A stretch of DNA of 29,473 nucleotides from Bacteroidales bacterium UBA4772 (lineage in GTDB: Bacteria > Bacteroidota > Bacteroidia > Bacteroidales > VadinHA17): positions 1-29,473 of the forward strand of contig DHHM01000012.1 of assembly GCA_002403305.1 (NCBI GenBank). Direction: 5' to 3'. Both the position numbers and the translations under genes were made by a program. Below are positions 24,692 to 29,473 of this stretch, in pieces; within the stretch, counting starts at the first letter, position 1; the number at the start of each line of letters is the position of its first letter. The notes under the pieces are model-generated. The model was not told where the DNA came from, searched no databases, and was given only the letters and a program-made list of their open reading frames with translations.

Positions 24692-25168
24692 ATGAAACCT
24701 GGGACATTCACACAGATGTATGTGCAAATCGTGTTTGCGGTGTACAGAAAGGAAAATGTACTGACCGCGTCAATCCGACCGCGCATATTTGAATACATAA
24801 GCGGTATAATCAGCAGGATGAAACACAAATCAATCATTGTGAACGGAGTTATGGATCACATTCATATCCTGATTGGCTTGAATCCGTCAGTCTCCGTATC
24901 CGATACTGTGCAACACATAAAGAGAAGCTCATCGCTTTTCATAAATGAAAACCGGCTGGTATTGGGTCATTTTAACTGGCAGGAGGGTTATGGCGCTTTC
25001 ACCTACAGTCGTTCACAGCTCGATGATGTTTACCGGTATATCCAGAATCAGGAGGCGCATCATGCAAAAAGATCGTTCAGGGAAGAGTATTTGGCCATCC
25101 TGGATAAATATGAAGCTGACTACGACCCGAGATTTTTGTTTGAATTCTATGACAATAACAAAAGTTAA
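24692..25168 (+). CDS. Y1 transposase, IS200/RAYT-like (HUH superfamily)
   Basis: A 158-aa single-domain HUH nuclease of the Transposase_17 type. The metal-binding HxH is in MDHIHILIGL (His56, His58), and the catalytic Tyr is Tyr116 in VYRYIQNQEAHH. WQEGYGAFTYSRSQ at 96-109 and FREEYLAILDKYEADYD toward the C terminus are typical of the abundant Bacteroidota subgroup. Such proteins cut and join single-stranded DNA at hairpins; RAYTs act on REP hairpins preceded by GTAG. REP-like sequences with GTAG are located immediately upstream and, inverted, at the window start, so this gene is probably a domesticated RAYT rather than a free IS200. Length is full and no frame damage is seen. Base composition is AT-richer than the genes to the left. 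Confidence 0.88.
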   Translation: MKPGTFTQMYVQIVFAVYRKENVLTASIRPRIFEYISGIISRMKHKSIIVNGVMDHIHILIGLNPSVSVSDTVQHIKRSSSLFINENRLVLGHFNWQEGYGAFTYSRSQLDDVYRYIQNQEAHHAKRSFREEYLAILDKYEADYDPRFLFEFYDNNKS

Positions 25169-25229
25169 TTCCTCTGTTAAATCGAGGCAGGCTTCGGGGC
25201 TTGGATTCGAATGTCAGGGGGAATTTTAG

Positions 25230-25274
25230 TGGGGCGTACTGGAATCGAACCAGTGACCTCTTGCCTGTCAAGCA
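25230..25274 (-). other. tRNA-Val(GAC) 3' fragment; attachment site of the integrative element
   Basis: Minus strand: discriminator A at 25230, acceptor 3' strand ACGCCCC (25231-25237), T-arm ACTGG-TTCGATT-CCAGT (25238-25254), variable loop AGGTC, anticodon 3' stem GCAAG (25260-25264), loop TTGACAG with anticodon GAC (25267-25269). Only three bases of the anticodon 5' stem remain pairable, and there is no D-arm or 5' acceptor strand. The gene is cut in its anticodon stem, a classic tyrosine-recombinase target. CCA is not encoded. Confidence 0.8.
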
Positions 25275-25393
25275 TAATCGTTTGATTTTTCCATTTTTTG
25301 ACGCATTATTACATATTGATTATATATGCAGGTAACCAGTGATTTAACAATGTTAAAAGTGATATTATTTAATGCATTCTGATATTTCTTTTC

Positions 25394-25401
25394 TATATTT
25401 G
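25394..25401 (+). promoter_or_regulatory. -7 box of the integrase promoter
   Basis: TATATTTG is an exact TAnnTTTG match. A start of transcription near 25407 supports ATG 25442 as the integrase start, since the in-frame TTG at 25403 would lie at or before the transcript start. Confidence 0.5.
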
Positions 25402-25438
25402 TTTGCAAATCGTTTGTGTAAAACCGGTAATTGCAAAC
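25401..25438. promoter_or_regulatory. Inverted repeat at the integrase promoter, possible operator
   Basis: GTTTGCAA (25401-25408) and TTGCAAAC (25431-25438) are a perfect 8-bp inverted pair between the -7 box and the integrase ATG. The position suits a repressor site or an integrase arm-type site. Confidence 0.45.
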
Positions 25439-25441
25439 AAA

Positions 25442-26665
25442 ATGGACAATTTTACTCTTGACAGGATCAGTGCGTATATCATTCTTGATGTAAGGCGTGC
25501 GAAGAAGAATACAGACAAGTACCCAGTTAAATATAGGGTGTGCTACCTGAGGAAATGTATCTATTATCCTTCGGGAAGATACTTAAACAAAGATGAATTT
25601 ATCCTGCTCGATGATCCGGGTAAAATGAAGAATGAGCGGAAACTGATATCTGCAGGCTTTGATAAGATAAAAGAACAGATAACTGAGTTAGTTAATGGAG
25701 AAGGCTTCTCACTTGAAATGTTGTCCAGGAGATTGAGTAGAGGAACGAAGGACAGTGTATACGATGCATTTAAAGCCAAAATAGATGACCTCACGCAATC
25801 CGAGAAACTTGGAACAGCAGAATTATATTCCTATACCCTTAAGAGTCTTAAGGAATATGCCGGCGAAGACATGAAGTTCCATCAAGTAACGAAAACGTTC
25901 CTTCAGCAATACGAAAAGGAGCTATTAAGGCAAGGGAAGAGCTTTACAACTATAAGCATGTATATGAGGAATCTGCGGTCTATCATAAATGAAGCAAAGA
26001 GTCATGGCATTATCAGGCAGGCACAATACCCATTTGGCAAAGGCAAATATGAAATACCTATGGAGGAGAAAAGAAAGCTCGCGCTGAGCATTTCTCAGAT
26101 AAAACAGGTCGTGGACTATCCGCTGTCAAAAGAAACAGACAGGAAGTGCAGAGACTTATGGTTGTTCATATATCTTGCGAGTGGCATTAACATGGTTGAT
26201 CTCCTGAAGCTGAAGTATAAGAATATCAGGAACGGTAAGATTTACTACTATAGACAGAAGACAATGCGCAAGAAGGTGAAAAAAGAAATAGTTGTAGTAT
26301 TGTTGCCGATGATGAAGGAGATCATTGACACCTGGGGCAATCCAGATAGGAAACCAGAAAACTATATCTTTCCCGTTCTCACAGATTCCATGACTCCGGC
26401 TGAGGAGAGGCTGAAAGTAAAAAACATGACACACCTTGTCAATGACAAGATGACTGCGATTGGAGAGGAATTGGGTATAGGTCGAATTTCCACCTATACA
26501 GGCCGCCACAGTTATGCTACGATACAGAAAAGATCGGGGACAAGCGTAGAGTTCATTTCGGAGCAACTGGGGCATTCTGACGTTGGAGTAACGGAAAACT
26601 ATCTTGATAGCTTTGAGGACGAGGAAATGTACAGAAATGCTGAGAAATTGTTAAAATTTGACTGA
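25442..26665 (+). CDS. Tyrosine recombinase (integrase) of the element
   Basis: A 407-aa site-specific recombinase from ATG 25442; an upstream TTG (25403) is rejected because it falls at the promoter. The N terminus looks like an arm-binding domain, about 105-200 is the SAM-like core-binding domain (SYTLKSLKEYAGEDM), and the rest is the catalytic domain. Catalytic residues are Lys273 (RQKT), Arg355 and His356 in TYTGRHSYAT, His378 in EQLGHSD and nucleophile Tyr387 in VTENYLDSF. The first Arg of the family is replaced: ASGINMVDLLKL has Asn250 at that place. Replacement of this Arg is known in Bacteroidota integrases such as IntDOT, so the enzyme is probably active. It sits 167 bp from the tRNA-Val fragment, its likely attachment site. 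Confidence 0.93.
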   Translation: MDNFTLDRISAYIILDVRRAKKNTDKYPVKYRVCYLRKCIYYPSGRYLNKDEFILLDDPGKMKNERKLISAGFDKIKEQITELVNGEGFSLEMLSRRLSRGTKDSVYDAFKAKIDDLTQSEKLGTAELYSYTLKSLKEYAGEDMKFHQVTKTFLQQYEKELLRQGKSFTTISMYMRNLRSIINEAKSHGIIRQAQYPFGKGKYEIPMEEKRKLALSISQIKQVVDYPLSKETDRKCRDLWLFIYLASGINMVDLLKLKYKNIRNGKIYYYRQKTMRKKVKKEIVVVLLPMMKEIIDTWGNPDRKPENYIFPVLTDSMTPAEERLKVKNMTHLVNDKMTAIGEELGIGRISTYTGRHSYATIQKRSGTSVEFISEQLGHSDVGVTENYLDSFEDEEMYRNAEKLLKFD

Positions 26666-26666
26666 G

Positions 26667-27473
26667 ATGATACCACAGAAATTGTCCCAAGAGGAATTGA
26701 ATGCAGCATTTGAGATGCTGCTTAAAGATCACGGCCTAATCACTAACCTGACAAAGTCAGAGGCAAGATATTTCTATCAGATTGCTGCCAAAGAATACAG
26801 GTCGATCTTTAAACACTCCGATAAACTTGAAGGACATGATAATCTACTAAGAGCAATGGAGAAATTAGGGATGGAGGGGCCCCCACTTGATAAAATCATC
26901 GAAGAAAAGTCCAGGGAGGTCAATATCAAGATCATGGAAGAAAATCGATCCAGTTTTGTTTTACACATCTCCGATGGAAGCTATGTGAGCGGCCTCACTG
27001 AAGTACTTAGTTACTGCGAGAAATACAATATTGCATTTCCCTTAAACCTGGGAAAAATTCCCGGGCAAATTTTTGACATAATCTATAACCTCGAGGACAC
27101 CATCAAACTGCTTGAAATGAGATGGAGGATGCCCCTTGTAAAACAAAGAGAAGGGAAGACCAAGGCGAGAAAAATTTTGACACTTAAATCAGCATGTAAG
27201 GGCCCAAAAGAATATGAAGCTGCAAAGAAATGGCTAATAGACAACAAGTACTGTGATCCTGAAACTTTAGCTTGGATAGACAAAAAGAAGGGGAATAAGT
27301 CTGTCATGGTCTTGATAATTAAAGACCTTATTATCAAAGGGTATTTACAAGAACTGAACTATGATGAGATAATTGAGATCACCGTGAACACTTTCAAAAA
27401 CAAAGCTCTCTATCCAACAGTAAAACAACCAACCATATTAAATTACAACCCCATACCTTACTTTATTGAATAA
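26667..27473 (+). CDS. Hypothetical protein of the integrative element
   Basis: A 268-aa protein from ATG 26667, one base after the integrase stop, so the two are translationally close and probably cotranscribed. I do not recognise it firmly. It is mostly helical and charged. The C-terminal ~100 residues (AAKKWLIDNKYCDPETLAWI, then NKSVMVLIIKDLIIKGYL) faintly recall the C-terminal region of RteC-like proteins of Bacteroides conjugative transposons, but the match is weak. No catalytic motif, signal peptide or membrane segment is visible. Its place between integrase and excisionase-like genes suggests a role in element excision, regulation or maintenance. Confidence 0.75.
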   Translation: MIPQKLSQEELNAAFEMLLKDHGLITNLTKSEARYFYQIAAKEYRSIFKHSDKLEGHDNLLRAMEKLGMEGPPLDKIIEEKSREVNIKIMEENRSSFVLHISDGSYVSGLTEVLSYCEKYNIAFPLNLGKIPGQIFDIIYNLEDTIKLLEMRWRMPLVKQREGKTKARKILTLKSACKGPKEYEAAKKWLIDNKYCDPETLAWIDKKKGNKSVMVLIIKDLIIKGYLQELNYDEIIEITVNTFKNKALYPTVKQPTILNYNPIPYFIE

Positions 27474-27555
27474 TATACAAAATATACTTTTGGATATTTG
27501 GTATTTTTAAAGTGCCATAAATCAACACATTAGCATTATTTTCTTTTCGATTTTT

Positions 27556-27583
27556 GTATTCAGTATTAACAAATATTGAATAC
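27556..27583. promoter_or_regulatory. Near-palindrome before the excisionase-like gene
   Basis: GTATTCA (27556-27562) and TGAATAC (27577-27583) are a perfect 7-bp inverted pair with a 14-base centre, ending three bases before the ATG at 27587. This is a good position for autoregulation by the HTH protein encoded next. Confidence 0.5.
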
Positions 27584-27586
27584 GAA

Positions 27587-27922
27587 ATGGAAATAATTAC
27601 ATCTTTATCCAGAGCTGAACTTGAACAGCTGATTGCTGAGTCACTCCAGCGAGTCATCGACAGCCAGACCGTTACTCCACAGAAAGAACCGTCCGATGAG
27701 ATGACCCTTCAGGAAGTCATTGAGCTGACCGGTTTACGCAGGCCGACGATTTATAAAAAAACGCACGAAGGCAAAATCCCCTGTTATCATAGGGGTAAGC
27801 GGCTGCTCTTTTCCCGAAAGGAAATTATCCGGTGGTTGGAATCTCAAACCGTAAGGCGAGTAAGTCCGTCAGCACGGATGCAAGCACTTCTGGCTGACAA
27901 TGCGAGGGCAAAGCTGAACTGA
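27587..27922 (+). CDS. Helix-turn-helix protein, AlpA/excisionase (HTH_17) type
   Basis: A 111-aa small DNA-binding protein from ATG 27587 (an upstream in-frame TTG at 27554 is less likely). The MerR-like HTH is clear: MTLQEVIELTGLRRPTIYKK, then EGKIPCYHRGKRLLFSRKEI, the wing and following helix of excisionase-type domains. The N-terminal ~35 residues (LSRAELEQLIAESLQRVID) probably form a dimerising helix. In integrative elements such proteins direct excision or regulate neighbouring genes. The polymerase-like gene starts 22 bp downstream, so both are likely one transcript, and the near-palindrome just upstream is a candidate binding site. Confidence 0.85.
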   Translation: MEIITSLSRAELEQLIAESLQRVIDSQTVTPQKEPSDEMTLQEVIELTGLRRPTIYKKTHEGKIPCYHRGKRLLFSRKEIIRWLESQTVRRVSPSARMQALLADNARAKLN

Positions 27923-27944
27923 TCACCAAGGTTCCACGATAAAT

Positions 27945-29237
27945 ATGGCACTGAAGATAAGGAGGTATACTCAGCTGATTGCTGTAGACCTCATACCTTT
28001 CATTGAAGAGCTTAAGCAGAATCCTCCATCCATCAAAGGGTTTTCAATTTCAAGGATGGAGTATCTGATATCTCTGATTCTGACACATAAGCAAAAAACC
28101 CATCATGGCGCATGGTCGCTTCTTTACATGCAATATCTCAGGAATCTTGTACCCCAGGCAGAAGAGTATATGAACCTTTTGAAAGAAAGAGGAATTGTCC
28201 AATGGCGCAACCACTCAGTCGGCCGGAACTCAAGGTTATACAGGCTTAAAGAAGAAGGCAGAACAGAGATCAGAACGATTACTGATCATCAGCAAATCCG
28301 ACGGATTGAACAGACCTATACCAATATCCACAAACGTAACAGCAGAAAATATCCAAGACTCAATAAGTTCATTCACCAAGTAAGACTTGATGATATTGGG
28401 GCTATGCGAACAGTTGAGCTTACGTATCAGGCGGGGCTCTTAACTGATCCGGCTTCTGCAGAGAGCCGTCGGACATACTCTATCGGAGAAATAGGGAGGA
28501 TACAGGCTGATCAAATATACATTAAGTGCAGTGCCACGAACGGAAGGTTGGATAGCAATTTCACACGGTTACCATCAGAGTTAGTACGACATCTGACGAT
28601 AGAAGACATGAGCTTATCAGAGATAGACATAAGAAACTCACAGCCATTTTTTGCGGCAGCGATGATGAATCCAACATCGGAAATAGAAGGATTGATGAAG
28701 CGTTATCTAGGACGAAAACTGACAAGATTAGCCAAATCCATGCAAATTTCAGAATGCGACGATGTTAAGTTGTACACATCTCTTGTATTAGCAGGAAGCC
28801 TCTATGAGTTCATGATGGAGAAGGCAAGAAAGGCCGGAGTCCTATACAGAGATCGTTCAGACCTGAAAGAGCGCTTGTTTGTTGTTTTTTTCGGAAGAAA
28901 AGGGTCCTGGCGTTATGATAAAATTGCGCGGGTTTTTCAACTGGAATTCCCAAATGTATTAGCCTTTTTTGAAAGGATTAAGCAAAAGGATCATAGGATG
29001 TTGTCGATATTCCTCCAGCGAATAGAATCATATACTATGCTTGATAAAGTAACGCCAGCAATCCTAAATGAGCTTCCGGATCAGCCATTCATTACCAAAC
29101 ATGACTCCATTTTGCCAGGATCTGTTATCATATATGCGGTTAGTGAGATAATGCTAAGGGTAATAACCGAAGTAACAGGGATGACACCTTCTATAAGCAT
29201 CAAATGTCCAAAATCGGAAGAAAAAATCAGAGCGTGA
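27945..29237 (+). CDS. Putative compact family A polymerase-like protein with N-terminal winged helix
   Basis: A 430-aa protein that I can place only by motif. Residues ~35-102 look like a winged helix (SLLYMQYLRNLVPQAEEYMN, LKERGIVQW, a basic wing ending SRLYRL). After it, polymerase landmarks appear in family A order: ATNGRLDSNF at 197-206 (compare TGRLSS of Pol I), SEIDIRNSQPFFAAAM at 225-240 with Asp228 as motif A, RSDLKERLFVVFFG at 304-317 with the O-helix spacing R-x3-K-x3-F-x3-[FY]-G, a later LQRIES helix, and ITKHDSIL with His386-Asp387 as motif C. No exonuclease domain is present, and the motif C Ser (HDS) resembles single-subunit RNA polymerases. It follows the HTH gene by 22 bp. 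A replicase or primer-making role for the element is inferred. A chance motif match cannot be excluded without structure comparison. Confidence 0.6.
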   Translation: MALKIRRYTQLIAVDLIPFIEELKQNPPSIKGFSISRMEYLISLILTHKQKTHHGAWSLLYMQYLRNLVPQAEEYMNLLKERGIVQWRNHSVGRNSRLYRLKEEGRTEIRTITDHQQIRRIEQTYTNIHKRNSRKYPRLNKFIHQVRLDDIGAMRTVELTYQAGLLTDPASAESRRTYSIGEIGRIQADQIYIKCSATNGRLDSNFTRLPSELVRHLTIEDMSLSEIDIRNSQPFFAAAMMNPTSEIEGLMKRYLGRKLTRLAKSMQISECDDVKLYTSLVLAGSLYEFMMEKARKAGVLYRDRSDLKERLFVVFFGRKGSWRYDKIARVFQLEFPNVLAFFERIKQKDHRMLSIFLQRIESYTMLDKVTPAILNELPDQPFITKHDSILPGSVIIYAVSEIMLRVITEVTGMTPSISIKCPKSEEKIRA

Positions 29238-29473
29238 CGCAGGAAGTATTCTCATCTCCTTACCCTTTCTTCTCTCTCCACTATCTCTCATCATTATTGT
29301 GAGCAAAATTCCGTAAATGACTAATATACAAATAAATTAAGTGGGCACATAACTGTGAAATTTGATAAATCATATTAAAAAATAACTTACTTTGAAACAA
29401 CATGAAATCAGATAGCATTAAAGAAATATTTCAGTATAATACCCCCTAAAATTCATACCACTGGTTAAGTTTA
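29238..29473. other. AT-rich non-coding end of the window
   Basis: No gene of useful length starts here. The stretch begins with a C/T-rich tract (about 29255-29290) and becomes strongly AT-rich. I see no clear hairpin or exact promoter box. It could hold a promoter for a gene beyond the window. Confidence 0.4.

Larger units (their letters stand above)
25230..29473. mobile_element. Left end of an integrative element (right end outside the window)
   Basis: The region begins at a truncated tRNA and continues with a tyrosine recombinase, an unrecognised gene, an excisionase-type HTH gene and a polymerase-like gene, all on the plus strand and AT-richer than the core. No conjugation or phage structural gene is seen here, so it could be a conjugative or mobilizable element, a satellite, or a prophage. 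A complete tRNA-Val(GAC) is expected at the right junction. Confidence 0.75.

Noticed and set aside
24692..25168. Complete IS200 insertion sequence with defined ends
   Set aside because: The gene is intact but no matching left and right end hairpins could be defined. The nearby REP-like units fit a RAYT better.
25230..25276. tRNA-Asp on the plus strand (TGCCTGTCAAGCA looks like an Asp anticodon arm)
   Set aside because: The T-arm and acceptor strand read correctly only on the minus strand, where the loop TTGACAG gives anticodon GAC and the discriminator is A, as for tRNA-Val.

Overview
The window looks like a chromosomal segment of a Bacteroidota (Bacteroidales-type) bacterium. The evidence is several exact TAnnTTTG promoter -7 boxes, few Shine-Dalgarno sites, GH125/GH29 glycosidases, LytTR plus propeller-sensor signalling, and a Bacteroidota-style tyrosine recombinase without the usual first Arg. 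The first ~24.5 kb is GC-rich core-like DNA. From ~24.6 kb the sequence becomes visibly AT-richer.

Layout. 124-1966 (-): class II aldolase and MtnA-type isomerase in a tight operon, divergent from a TetR regulator (2133-2717, +). lgt (2720-3538, -) converges on tetR with only two bases between them. A divergent lipoprotein with an Ig-like domain (3793-5592) is followed 4 bp later by a Tat-exported GH125 alpha-mannosidase (5597-7024). Then come ROK kinase, CBM9-like protein, PPi-type phosphofructokinase, PIG-L deacetylase, double-SIS sugar-phosphate enzyme and a second ROK kinase (7130-13233). Together these suit uptake and breakdown of mannose/GlcNAc-containing glycans. Next are a small membrane protein, an acyl-CoA ligase, ispD, a GNAT-like protein, an intact GH29 fucosidase (17570-19036) and a decayed second GH29 gene (19241-19944). 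A LytTR regulator and a large propeller histidine kinase lie on the minus strand (20407-24408).

Repeats and mobile DNA. A palindromic leader element occurs four times between genes (near 7038, 10189, 13663 and 19150), with one matched base change between its arms. Two unrelated tandem-repeat tracts lie at 8812-8984 (7-mer/18-mer) and 16195-16378 (46 bp x 4). A RAYT-like Y1 transposase (24692-25168) sits beside an array of TACCCCGTAG motifs. One 41-bp REP-like unit of that array recurs inverted at the very start of the window (40/41 identical).

The right end (25230 to beyond 29473) is the left end of an integrative element inserted in a tRNA-Val(GAC) gene. Only the tRNA 3' part remains, next to a tyrosine recombinase, an unrecognised protein, an AlpA/excisionase-type HTH protein and a 430-aa protein. 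I read the last as a winged helix fused to a compact, exonuclease-less family A polymerase-like palm. It is the best candidate here for something poorly described: possibly the element's own replicase or priming polymerase.
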